A DNA stretch of 50,490 nucleotides from Acidobacteriota bacterium. GTDB taxonomy: Bacteria > Acidobacteriota > Thermoanaerobaculia > Multivoradales > Multivoraceae. The DNA lies in NCBI GenBank assembly GCA_026707325.1, contig JAPOXA010000168.1, positions 1 to 50,490 on the forward strand, in the 5' to 3' direction. The position numbers were made by a program, and so were the translations under genes. Each line of letters starts with the position of its first letter. The stretch's first letter is position 1. Below, piece after piece: positions 25,216-33,078 of this stretch. The notes under the pieces were generated by a model that ran no database searches, had not been told where the DNA came from, and saw only the letters and a program-made list of their open reading frames with translations.

Positions 25216-27200
25216 CCCCGACTCCCTGATCGAAACCGGCGATACGCAGCGAGCGCCGCGAGCGGAAAGTACTGGGCGTAGCCGTGGTATCGGAGATAGA
25301 AGACTCCCGGAAAACCGACACCCGTCCACCAACGGTCGTACCAGGAACCGTCCTCCCGCTGACGCTCCTGAAGGAAGGCGGCGGCACGGTCCAGCGCCGC
25401 GCGAGCCGCACCGGCTTCGCGCGGTTCCGGCCGCGCTTCGACGGTCGCGCTCAGGCCAAGCATCGCCCAGGCCGTCTGGGACGCGGTGCTGTCTCCGCAC
25501 CCCCTGGCGGTCGGATCGTCGTAGGAACGGAGCGACTCGCCCCACCCGCCGTCTCCGTTCTGGACCCGGACGAGCCAACTCCGGCCACGCCTCAACGCCC
25601 GAGCCAGGGCGTCGGAGCGGTCGCGTGTCGCCGCGGAGGCGAGCTCACCCAGGGCCCGGAGCGAAAGCCCGGTCCCGTAGATGTGATTCGCCCCCCAGCG
25701 TCCGGGCCAGCTTCCGTCCTCATCCTGCTCCCGCAGCAGGTACTCGGCGGCCTGCCTGACTGGCGCCTCCCCCGGATCGAGCCCCGCGGCAAGCAGGGCG
25801 CGGATCCCCCGGGAAGTGATATCCGGCGTGCTGGGATCGATCATCGCGTTGTGATCGGCGAAGGGAATGAAGGTGAGGACTTCCTTGTCGCAGCGCCGGT
25901 CGAACGCAGCCCAGCCGCCGTCCGGGTTCTGCATGCCAAGAAGCCAGGACAGCCCCCGGGCCAGTGCCGCTTGCCGGCGCGCTTCCAGCGCCCCGGCACC
26001 CCGGACCCGGGCCAACGCCTGCAGCGCTTCCGCCGTGTCGTCGCAGTCGGGGTAGTAGTCGTTCCGGTACTCGAAGCACCAACCGCCGGGCGCCTTCTGG
26101 AGGCTCCCCTGGCGCCAATCGCCCGCAACCGAGACCTGCCGGTCCAGCAGCCACACCAGTGCTTCCTGAATCGGGACTTTCCCGTCGTCCACGCCAGCAT
26201 CGAGCAACGCGTTCACCGTCAGCGTGGTATCCCAGACCGGCGAAAGGCACGGCTGGAGGCGGATCTCCCCGGCCTCCTCGATCTCGAACCGTTCGAGTTC
26301 CCGCAGTTGAGCTTGAACCAGGGGGTGGCTCACGTCGTATCCCAGGCACCTCAAGGCGATGACGGCGTTGACCATCGCCCCGAAGATCGCGCCCAGGCCG
26401 TCGCCGCCTTCGATGCGCTCCGTAAACCACCGTTCGGCCTTAGCCAAGGCACGCCGCCGCCACCAGGGAACAGGACCGACCCACTCGACCAGCTTGATCA
26501 GCGCGCTGAGCGCGGTGAACGTCTGCGCCCAGAGACGCTCGATCAGCGGCGGCCGCGCACGAGCCGGGATGAACTCCGTGTCGAGCTCATCCAGCGTGAT
26601 GTCGAGCGGCACGCTCGGCCGGTGGGCCCAGATCACGGACAGCGGAACGACCATCGACCGCGTCCACGAAGACATGTCGTAGATGTTGAAGAAGAACCAC
26701 TGCGGCAGGAGGATCATCTCCGGGGGTACCGCCGGGGCCCGCCGCCAGCGCCACAGCCCGAAGATCGACAAGTACAACTTCGTGTACGAGTTGCAGGCCG
26801 GCAGGCCTCCGGCGCCGCGGATCGCGCGGCGCGCCGCGGCCATGTGCGGCGAACGCGGGTCGTCGCCGACGAGCTTCAGGCACAGGTAGGCCTTGACGGA
26901 CACGCTTGGATCGACTCGTCCGCCCGGGTGCGTCGTCCAGCCGCCGGTCGGCATCTGCTGGCTGCGCAGGCGCCGGCAGCAGGCGGTGATTCTCGGATCG
27001 TCGCCGCGGCCGAGGAAGTAGAGCAGCAGCACGTATTCCGATTCAAGGATCGTGTCGCCCTCGAGCTCAAAGCGCCAATGGCCGTCCTTCTTGCGACTGC
27101 TCAGGAGGTTGCGCACGGCGGCCTCGATCGTCTGGCTGAGGTTCCGGGCCGGCGCTGTTGTCTTCGAACGCTCCCTGAGAACTCCTGCGGGGCCGATCAC
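25212..27200 (-). CDS. shc: Squalene-hopene cyclase family triterpene cyclase
   Basis: The 662-residue protein starts at GTG 27200 with a GAGG-type site nearby. The catalytic acid motif DCDDTA is at residues 385-390 (the DXDD of squalene cyclases, not the DCTAE of oxidosqualene cyclases). QW repeats are present (QQMPTGGW, QNPDGGW, QDEDGSW, QNGDGGW, QREDGSW), as is QPCLSPVWDTTL and a C-terminal TGVGFPGVFYLRYHGYAQYFPL. Full length is about that of known cyclases (630-720). It protonates squalene and folds it into hopene or a related triterpene at the membrane. The gene is coupled by ATGA to a P450 gene, unlike typical hopanoid clusters, and no other hpn gene is visible. Confidence 0.93.
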   Translation of the reverse strand: MIGPAGVLRERSKTTAPARNLSQTIEAAVRNLLSSRKKDGHWRFELEGDTILESEYVLLLYFLGRGDDPRITACCRRLRSQQMPTGGWTTHPGGRVDPSVSVKAYLCLKLVGDDPRSPHMAAARRAIRGAGGLPACNSYTKLYLSIFGLWRWRRAPAVPPEMILLPQWFFFNIYDMSSWTRSMVVPLSVIWAHRPSVPLDITLDELDTEFIPARARPPLIERLWAQTFTALSALIKLVEWVGPVPWWRRRALAKAERWFTERIEGGDGLGAIFGAMVNAVIALRCLGYDVSHPLVQAQLRELERFEIEEAGEIRLQPCLSPVWDTTLTVNALLDAGVDDGKVPIQEALVWLLDRQVSVAGDWRQGSLQKAPGGWCFEYRNDYYPDCDDTAEALQALARVRGAGALEARRQAALARGLSWLLGMQNPDGGWAAFDRRCDKEVLTFIPFADHNAMIDPSTPDITSRGIRALLAAGLDPGEAPVRQAAEYLLREQDEDGSWPGRWGANHIYGTGLSLRALGELASAATRDRSDALARALRRGRSWLVRVQNGDGGWGESLRSYDDPTARGCGDSTASQTAWAMLGLSATVEARPEPREAGAARAALDRAAAFLQERQREDGSWYDRWWTGVGFPGVFYLRYHGYAQYFPLAALAAYRRFRSGSRG

Positions 27201-27287
27201 CAGACGCCTCGGCGAGGAGTCTCACTGCGATTCATGGGCACATGACACTTTCTAGGTCACCGAATGAGGAGACTATCGAGAGATTGC

Positions 27288-27333
27288 GCGATCCTTTGGT
27301 GAGAAAGTGGTCCAACCGAGCGATCTTTTGGTG
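27288..27333. promoter_or_regulatory. Direct repeat in the divergent cyclase / methyltransferase promoter region
   Basis: Two 14-base copies, GCGATCCTTTGGTG (27288-27301) and GCGATCTTTTGGTG (27320-27333), differ at one base and start 32 bases apart, about three helical turns. They lie in the 234-base gap between the divergent cyclase and methyltransferase starts, with an inverted repeat right next to the second copy. This is a plausible operator pair for an unidentified regulator; no promoter hexamers are certain. Confidence 0.45.
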
Positions 27334-27334
27334 T

Positions 27335-27356
27335 CTTTCGCGGCGGTTCGCGAAAG
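27335..27356. promoter_or_regulatory. Perfect inverted repeat in the cyclase / methyltransferase intergenic region
   Basis: Arms CTTTCGCG (27335-27342) and CGCGAAAG (27349-27356) flank a six-base spacer. It begins two bases after the second direct repeat and lies about 79 bases before the methyltransferase start. A dimeric regulator site is the simplest reading; a transcript hairpin is the alternative. Confidence 0.45.
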
Positions 27357-27434
27357 CGGCCGCATGCCGGCCATACCGGTGACGCTTCCGGACGGCGGCT
27401 GGCGAGTCTGCGAACGGGCTATCGTCTGCATTCG

Positions 27435-28376
27435 ATGGTCAAGGCGCTGAGAACGATCTACCGCCGCTTCCACGCGGGCCTGTTCGCCGCGTTGCGCAGA
27501 CTGGGCTGGAACGTGGCGAGAACGGCCGACTTCTACTCGCCGTTGCCGGTGCTCTCGGAGGTTGCGGAGTCCCGGGAGTCGTGGGACCGGCCGAGCGAGT
27601 TGGTCGGAGTCGACTACGACCTGCACGCGATGAAAGCGCTGCTGTCGGCGTTGATCGACGTGCATGGCGGCGAGTTCGACGCGTTGCCGCCGCACGGTGA
27701 GATCAGGACACTGGGGTACGGCCCCGGTTTCCCGGTGATCGACGCTCTGACGACCTACCTCATGGTGCGAGACCTGCGGCCGGCGAAGTACGTCGAGATC
27801 GGTTCCGGCCTGTCGACCTACTACGCGTGGCTGGCCGCGGCGGCGAACGGGCGTGACGGCCGTGTCTGCGAGATGACCTGCGTCGATCCGTTCCCGACCG
27901 GGCGGCTGAACGAGCTGGAGGAGCCGGTCGTGAACGCCGTCGTCTCAAAGGTCGAGGCCACGGACCTCGGGCTCTTTGAGACCCTGGATGCGGGCGACGT
28001 GCTGTTCGTCGACTCGACTCACGTCCTGAAGCTTGGCGGTGATGTGGCGTTCCTCTTCCTCGAGGTGCTGCCGCGGCTGCGGCCCGGCGTCGTGGTCCAC
28101 GTCCATGACATCCACTTCCCGTACAACACTCCCTACCCGGCCGAGCAGTACATCTTCCGGGCCAAGTGGCCGCTCTACCGCACGGAGGCGATGGTTCTGC
28201 AGGCGTTTCTGAGCTTCAACCGGGAGTTCGAGGTGGTGCTCTCCGCGCCGATGATTCGTCACTTCGACGAGCCCTTTCTGGAACAGACGATTCCCGGCTA
28301 CCGCCCGGTCGACATCGAGGACTACGACACTCACTTCGGCTCGATCTGGTTGCGCCGGCGGTTGCCGGCCTGCTAG
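27435..28376 (+). CDS. Class I SAM-dependent methyltransferase (Methyltransf_24-like)
   Basis: The 313-residue protein has a SAM-binding motif YVEIGSGLSTYY at residues 119-130, and later DVLFVDSTHVLKLGGDV and HVHDIHFPYNTPY, the pattern of small O-/sugar-methyltransferases of the Methyltransf_24 group. No signal peptide is visible. It is transcribed away from the triterpene cyclase operon and ends next to a convergent membrane glycosyltransferase gene. It might methylate a glycan or the triterpene product; the sequence does not tell. Confidence 0.75.
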   Translation: MVKALRTIYRRFHAGLFAALRRLGWNVARTADFYSPLPVLSEVAESRESWDRPSELVGVDYDLHAMKALLSALIDVHGGEFDALPPHGEIRTLGYGPGFPVIDALTTYLMVRDLRPAKYVEIGSGLSTYYAWLAAAANGRDGRVCEMTCVDPFPTGRLNELEEPVVNAVVSKVEATDLGLFETLDAGDVLFVDSTHVLKLGGDVAFLFLEVLPRLRPGVVVHVHDIHFPYNTPYPAEQYIFRAKWPLYRTEAMVLQAFLSFNREFEVVLSAPMIRHFDEPFLEQTIPGYRPVDIEDYDTHFGSIWLRRRLPAC

Positions 28377-28386
28377 CTCGGCAGAG

Positions 28387-28440
28387 ACTGGGTACGCCGG
28401 CGTTCCCGCCGGCATCCGGCGCGAAGCGCCCGGTTCCGGA
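28387..28440. repeat. 54-bp dispersed hairpin repeat, copy 1
   Basis: This shares 50 of 54 bases with 40635-40688. It contains two nested hairpins: GCCGGCG/CGCCGGC and GGCGC/GCGCC around GAA. Both copies follow closely on the end of a plus-strand gene. The pattern resembles REP-type intergenic elements; here it may also terminate the convergent genes. Confidence 0.7.
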
Positions 28441-28452
28441 CCCTCTGCCGCG

Positions 28453-30006
28453 CTAGCTGGTCGGCAGCGGCTCGACGACGAGGCCGGCCAGCGCCGGGCG
28501 TAGCCGCTCCAGCCGATCGTTGTCGACGTAGACGATGAGCCGGTACGGCGCGCAGGGCGGCTGCTGGTTGACGAACCAGGCGGAGTAGTCGCGGGCGAAG
28601 CGGCCGTCGGTGCCACGGTCGATCTTCTCCGGGGTCACCACCGAGCCCTCGTGGAGCACGAGGACCGCGGGGCGGACCTGATGGAGGTGGTCGTAGTCCG
28701 TCTTGCCCCAGTTTAGGTGGTACTCGCCGTGGCGTGCGTGGTGGGCGGAGGTCAGGCCGAGGGGATCGTGGATTGTCGTTTCGTCGAGGATCCAGCCGAA
28801 GAGCCCGACCGCTTCGGCGGCGGCGATGTCGTTGGGCGCGAGGTGGGGCTTCAGGCGGGTCGCCATGAACTGGTAGCAGCTCGTGATCGGATGGAACGCA
28901 AAGTGCGGGCCGGGCGTGGTCTGCCAGGGACTGCGGCTGAGCATGAGGACGGCGCTCATGGACAGCACGGCGAGCACCCAGGCTGAGCGCCGTCTGGCGG
29001 GGCCCGGCCTGTCCCAGTCGTCGAACGCACTCGACAGGCAGAGGGCGAGGGGCGCGGCAAGCACCGGTACGAAGACCATGAGCAGCCGGTAGTGAGGCAT
29101 CCAGTCACCGCCGTTCACGAACACGGCGGGCAACTCGGACACCACCACGAGCAGGCAGAACCACAGGGCCCGGTTCGCGGGCCTCCGGACCAGGGCGATT
29201 GCGGCGCCGAGGATCAGGGGAGCGTGCGCGATCTCGAAGCGGACGGTGTAGGAGAGGCCGGACACCAGATTCGCCAGCAGCGTCTCGGTTCCGGCCGAGA
29301 TCGCGGACTTGGCGGCCACCGAGTTGGGCAGGAAAGCGCCGTAGTAGCCGAGCCGCCAGATCGTGACGGCGCCGACGACCGCGAGGGTGGCAACGGAGAG
29401 GGTGACGACCCGGGGACGCGCCTCCGTTCTGTCGCCGGACCCGGACGCTCCCAGCAACTGATAGCCGGCGACGACTAGCAGGACGACCAGGCTCTCCGGC
29501 CGGGTCATGAAGAGCAGCCCCAGAAGGACGCAGATCAGCCGCGTGTCCGCTTCCTCGATGGTCTTGCGCGCGACGAGGACGACCAGGAAGGCGAACAGGC
29601 CGCCCTCCAGGCCGTTGCCGGTGACGAGCCAGAAACGGCCATGGACCGCCACCAGGGCGACCGCGGCCAGACAGGCTGCCGGTGAGGCGCCGAGGCCGCG
29701 ACCCAGCAGGTAGGCCTCGCGCAATGCCAGCAGGGCGAACGACACGCCGAGAACGAACGCCGCGGGCTCGACCGGCAGACGCAGCGTTTCGACGAACGCC
29801 AGCAGCAGGGTCCACGACAGGCTGGTCACCCCTTCCACGCGCTCGCCGAGGTTGAACACCAGGCCGTTGCCGTCGGCAAGGTTGCGGGCGTAGCGGAACG
29901 TGATGAAGGCGTCGTCGATCGTACGGATCGGGAGGAACAGGAGGGTGAGCAGCGGCAGGGCTGCCACCGACCCGCCGAGGAGTCGGAGCGTTCGGCGATC
30001 CGTCAC
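28453..30006 (-). CDS. GT-C type membrane glycosyltransferase-like protein
   Basis: From GTG 30006 (GTGA overlap with the flippase stop) the product has 517 residues. It has many hydrophobic helices up to about residue 350, then a soluble C-terminal domain. The first loop reads [21 protein letters not shown], with the Asp pair (31-32) expected of lipid-linked sugar transferases (GT39/83/87-like), and is followed by [18 protein letters not shown]. Such proteins use polyprenyl-phosphate sugars on the outer face of the inner membrane. It shares an operon with a Wzx-like flippase. Confidence 0.8.
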   Translation of the reverse strand: MTDRRTLRLLGGSVAALPLLTLLFLPIRTIDDAFITFRYARNLADGNGLVFNLGERVEGVTSLSWTLLLAFVETLRLPVEPAAFVLGVSFALLALREAYLLGRGLGASPAACLAAVALVAVHGRFWLVTGNGLEGGLFAFLVVLVARKTIEEADTRLICVLLGLLFMTRPESLVVLLVVAGYQLLGASGSGDRTEARPRVVTLSVATLAVVGAVTIWRLGYYGAFLPNSVAAKSAISAGTETLLANLVSGLSYTVRFEIAHAPLILGAAIALVRRPANRALWFCLLVVVSELPAVFVNGGDWMPHYRLLMVFVPVLAAPLALCLSSAFDDWDRPGPARRRSAWVLAVLSMSAVLMLSRSPWQTTPGPHFAFHPITSCYQFMATRLKPHLAPNDIAAAEAVGLFGWILDETTIHDPLGLTSAHHARHGEYHLNWGKTDYDHLHQVRPAVLVLHEGSVVTPEKIDRGTDGRFARDYSAWFVNQQPPCAPYRLIVYVDNDRLERLRPALAGLVVEPLPTS

Positions 30007-31451
30007 GAGGTCGTCCCGATGTCCGCGTCGCCCGCTGTCTCGGCGCCGGTCGTGGCGGTGCGGAAGAACCGCCGGTAATCGGGGAGGAAGCGAAGCGTCA
30101 GGAGGCCGCCGGCGAGTGCCGCCGCCGCGATGCTGGCGATCAGCCGGGCCCAACTGCCTGTCGGCAGCAAGACCGCGACGGCAATGAAAAACGGCAGGGG
30201 CAGCAGGTAGACCTGGGCCAGGCTGGCAACCAGGCGTCGTCGCCGGCCCGCGAAGATGCCCAGCACCTTGAGGAACATCAACAGGCTGCCGATGCGCAGG
30301 AAGTTCGCCCAGGCCATGCCGATGGGACCCCAGAGGTAGGTGAAGAGGAAGCCGAAGCCGATGAGAGCCAGCATGTTCAGCACTACCGTGGTCACCCACA
30401 GGCGGTCCCGGTTCTGCACCTTCAGCGCTTCGCCGCCCGTTGTCGTGAAGACATCGACCAGGGGTACCAGACAGAGAACGCGAAGTAGCGGCACCGTGTC
30501 GTCCCACCCGGGCCCGAGAACCACCTGGACTGCCTTCTCGGCGTTGAAGAACAGGAAGTAGGCCGAGACGACGATTCCGGCGAGGAAGACCAGTGTGCCG
30601 AGCCGCAGGGTCTCCGCGAACTCTGCAGCCTTCTCGCGGAACTCGACCAGGGCCGGCAACAGCGGCCTTGGGGTCACGGTCAGGGCGACCAAGAAGGCGA
30701 AGTAGTAGGCCTGACCGTAGTAGCCGACGAAGGTGGTGGTCGAGAAGATCTCGATGATGTAGATGTCGATGCGGTTGAAGACCTGGGCCGCGGCCCAGAC
30801 GACGAACAGGTAGCGGCTGGCGCGGAGCAGGCCTCGGAGTCGCTGCCAGTCGACGTCTAGCTTGACCCGGCCTCGCGCTCGCCACAGCAGCAGAACGGCG
30901 AAGAGTGCCGATGCCAGCAACTCGCCGCCCACGAAAGACCAGACTCCGGCGCCGAGGTGGGCCAGGCCGACCGCGATCAGGCCGTACACGAGGCTGCGCA
31001 GGATTTCGAAGCCGGCGATTTCGCGGATTCGGAGCCGCCGTTCGAAGAAGGTCCGGTAGACCATGATCGCGGCATCGATGACGATCCACACGGCCAGACC
31101 GCGCAGGACATTCGGCAGGTCCGGATTGAGGTAGGAGAAGACGCCGGCGAATGCGACCAGGGCCAGGGACATGGCGGCGCCTACACTCAGGCTCCAGGCG
31201 AGCACCGTGCCGTAGGACTCGCGCGGATCGCGCATGAGGTGATGGGTCAGGCCGAGGTCGCGGATGGCGGAGGCCATCACCACGAATTGCAGCGCGAGGT
31301 CGAAGAGTCCGTGAACGTCCGGGAGAATCAGCCTGGCCAGGATGGCGCGTGCGGCGAACGCGAGCAGCAGGCGCAGCAGCATCGAGCCGTAGGCGCTGAC
31401 CGACGAGTGCAGCAGCCGCTGCTTCGCCTCGGGCTCGGCGGCGCCCGTCAC
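30003..31451 (-). CDS. Wzx-like oligosaccharide flippase
   Basis: The 482-residue integral membrane protein has about twelve hydrophobic helices and the polysaccharide-export signature of the MATE/MVF superfamily: an N-terminal [17 protein letters not shown], then [16 protein letters not shown] and, centrally, [21 protein letters not shown]. It probably flips lipid-linked glycan across the inner membrane. It overlaps the next gene and begins 31 bases after hicB. Confidence 0.85.
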   Translation of the reverse strand: MTGAAEPEAKQRLLHSSVSAYGSMLLRLLLAFAARAILARLILPDVHGLFDLALQFVVMASAIRDLGLTHHLMRDPRESYGTVLAWSLSVGAAMSLALVAFAGVFSYLNPDLPNVLRGLAVWIVIDAAIMVYRTFFERRLRIREIAGFEILRSLVYGLIAVGLAHLGAGVWSFVGGELLASALFAVLLLWRARGRVKLDVDWQRLRGLLRASRYLFVVWAAAQVFNRIDIYIIEIFSTTTFVGYYGQAYYFAFLVALTVTPRPLLPALVEFREKAAEFAETLRLGTLVFLAGIVVSAYFLFFNAEKAVQVVLGPGWDDTVPLLRVLCLVPLVDVFTTTGGEALKVQNRDRLWVTTVVLNMLALIGFGFLFTYLWGPIGMAWANFLRIGSLLMFLKVLGIFAGRRRRLVASLAQVYLLPLPFFIAVAVLLPTGSWARLIASIAAAALAGGLLTLRFLPDYRRFFRTATTGAETAGDADIGTTS

Positions 31452-31482
31452 GACCCGGCGCCGACGTGCGGCGGCGCTTCGG

Positions 31483-31884
31483 TCACGTCCCCTCGATCTC
31501 GTGGCGTGCCGCGCTGGCCAGGAACGCCGACCGGGTCATCCGGCGCTCCCTGGCTTCGTCGTCGATGGCCTCGAGCAGACCGCGGTCGAGGGATATGTTG
31601 ACCCGCCGCGAAGATCCGCGGTCCCGCAACAACGGAATCAGCACGAAGTCTGCCCCCCGCCGCCAGTCGGCGAGGTCAGCGTCGGCCTTGATCGCGTCGA
31701 TCGACCTTGGGGGCGGAATCGGGGCGCCGTCCGCTACGAGACCCTCGACGTGAAAGGCGAGGGCTTCGCAACCGTGCCGCACGGCCTCGTCGACCGTATC
31801 GCCGACGGAGACGCAGCCCGGAAAGTCGGGAAAGCTCACGCCGTAGCCGGCGTCGTCCCGGTGGATGAAGGATACGTAGCGCAT
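31483..31884 (-). CDS. hicB: HicB antitoxin
   Basis: The 133-residue protein starts at ATG 31884 with an AGGAGG site seven bases before it. The N-terminal half is the HicB fold: YVSFIHRDDAGYGVSFPDFPGCVSVGDTVDEAV, of which GYGVSFPDFPGC is the family hallmark. The C-terminal half is ribbon-helix-helix-like (RRVNISLDRGLLEAID, then RRMTRSAFLASAA). It neutralises HicA and is expected to repress the operon by binding the palindrome at 32103-32124. It is 14 bases downstream of hicA. Confidence 0.93.
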   Translation of the reverse strand: MRYVSFIHRDDAGYGVSFPDFPGCVSVGDTVDEAVRHGCEALAFHVEGLVADGAPIPPPRSIDAIKADADLADWRRGADFVLIPLLRDRGSSRRVNISLDRGLLEAIDDEARERRMTRSAFLASAARHEIEGT

Positions 31885-31898
31885 CTGTTTCCTCCTGC

Positions 31899-32090
31899 TC
31901 AAGCTCTCCAGCCAGCCTGCCTGTAGATGGACGCGGCCGTTCCGCGCGGTAGGTCCTTCTTCGGGTGTGGCACGGTCACTCGTCCGGGCTTGCTGGGGTG
32001 GCTGAACTGCCGGTGGCTGCCCTTGGTGGCCACATGCACCCAGCCGTCCTGCTGGAGCATACGGATGAGCCGCCCGCTGTTTCGTTCCAC
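31899..32090 (-). CDS. hicA: HicA toxin (mRNA interferase)
   Basis: The product has about 63 residues and contains RLIRMLQQDGWVHV, the catalytic GSHRQF (His26) and VTVPHPKKDLPRGTAASIYRQAGW, a full HicA double-stranded RNA-binding fold. It cuts mRNA when free of HicB. The start is assigned to GTG 32090 by comparison with the normal HicA N-terminus; in-frame TTG/GTG codons to 32123 also exist but overlap the operator palindrome. No clear ribosome site is seen. It lies between glycan genes on the same strand. Confidence 0.9.
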   Translation of the reverse strand: MERNSGRLIRMLQQDGWVHVATKGSHRQFSHPSKPGRVTVPHPKKDLPRGTAASIYRQAGWRA

Positions 32091-32102
32091 GACCGATGCC
32101 AA

Positions 32103-32124
32103 GTTGTGTATCACTATACACAAC
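32103..32124. promoter_or_regulatory. Palindromic hicAB operator candidate
   Basis: A perfect inverted repeat with 9-base arms GTTGTGTAT (32103-32111) and ATACACAAC (32116-32124) surrounds CACT. It lies 13 bases upstream of the chosen hicA start and is unusually AT-rich for this region. The TATA-like core may include the -10 element. A ribbon-helix-helix HicB would be expected to bind such a site and autoregulate the pair. Confidence 0.75.
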
Positions 32125-32172
32125 GATGCGCTTGATCCCCGGTTCAGGTTGCGGCCGGTCGCTGTCAGGGCG

Positions 32173-33078
32173 CTAGAACGCGAGCGTACGGTAGCGCAGG
32201 CAGCCCCGGAGCCGTCCCAGCCGCCAGCCGGCGAGCCAGATCCACCTGCCCCGGGCCGATCTGGACAGGAGTTGCGGACTCCGCAGCAGCAGCGACCCGA
32301 GTCGCAACAGGCCCGGCAACGCTCGGAGCCGCGGCATGCCGCGCGACCCGTACCGCGTGTAGATGTAGACGTTGTACCGCCCGTAGCGCGTCGCCTGGCG
32401 GAAGGCGTCCGCGAGGGTGGCCGGGAACCGCACGTGGACGACCGCCCCGGGAGCGAAGACGAGGCGGTGGCCGGCGAGTTGCAGGCGCCAGCACAGATCG
32501 GTGTCCTCCAGCGCGACGTAGTCCTCGTCGAAACCGCCGAGCTCTTCGAAGACGTGACGCCGCACGCCCAGTCCGCAACCCCCGGCGTGATCGAGGAAGG
32601 GCGGGTTCGTGTAGCTGCACAGGCCGTACTGCTGCGCCGGATCGCCGTGCAGCCGTCGCGCCTGTTCGCCGTTCAGACGCTCGATCTCGTGGCGGCTAGC
32701 CGCGGCTTCGTGGCGCTCCAGCTCGGGCACGAGGCCGTCGATCCAGCCCTCGGCCACTTCGTCGTCCGCGTCGCAGAACAGGATCACGTCGCCGGTTGCG
32801 GCCGCGGCCGCAACGTTCCTGGCGTACGCCGGCCCCTTGCGCTCGGCGGCGTGCAGGACGCGCAGGCCGGGCAGCCGGTCGCGCCAGGACGCGGCGAGTT
32901 CGACCGAACCGTCGGTCGACCCGTTGTCCGCGACCAGCACCTCGATCTCGCCCCGCCAGGTCTGCCGGCGGAGCGCTTCGAGCTGCGCGTCCAGGGTCTC
33001 GGCGGCGTTCAGGCAGGGGATGATGACGCTGACCCGCTCGATCGTGAACGGCGGCGGCCCTGCCTCATCCTCCGTCAC
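32173..33078 (-). CDS. Family 2 glycosyltransferase
   Basis: From GTG 33078, which overlaps the sulfatase-like gene stop (GTGA), the product has 301 residues. The GT-A domain starts VSVIIPCLNAAETLDAQLEAL, continues VLVADNGSTDGS and carries the metal-binding CDADDEV. The later GGFDEDYVALEDTDLCWRL fits the acceptor/catalytic ED motif. It probably transfers a sugar to a surface glycan in the cytosol. Together with the upstream sulfatase-like gene it forms a coupled pair. Confidence 0.88.
   Translation of the reverse strand: MTEDEAGPPPFTIERVSVIIPCLNAAETLDAQLEALRRQTWRGEIEVLVADNGSTDGSVELAASWRDRLPGLRVLHAAERKGPAYARNVAAAAATGDVILFCDADDEVAEGWIDGLVPELERHEAAASRHEIERLNGEQARRLHGDPAQQYGLCSYTNPPFLDHAGGCGLGVRRHVFEELGGFDEDYVALEDTDLCWRLQLAGHRLVFAPGAVVHVRFPATLADAFRQATRYGRYNVYIYTRYGSRGMPRLRALPGLLRLGSLLLRSPQLLSRSARGRWIWLAGWRLGRLRGCLRYRTLAF

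Noticed and set aside
25216..25578. N-terminal extension of the GPP34-P450 protein by 121 residues
   Set aside because: The extension lies inside the cyclase gene, is Arg/Ser-rich and lacks homology; ATG 25215 overlaps the cyclase stop and begins the GPP34 domain directly.
25284..27245. Plus-strand frame of 653 codons over the triterpene cyclase
   Set aside because: It has no recognisable motif and mirrors the cyclase codons; the cyclase frame has all catalytic and QW motifs.
30007..31089. N-terminal extension of the GT-C membrane protein
   Set aside because: It is out-of-frame flippase sequence; GTG 30006 overlaps the flippase stop and starts a normal membrane protein.
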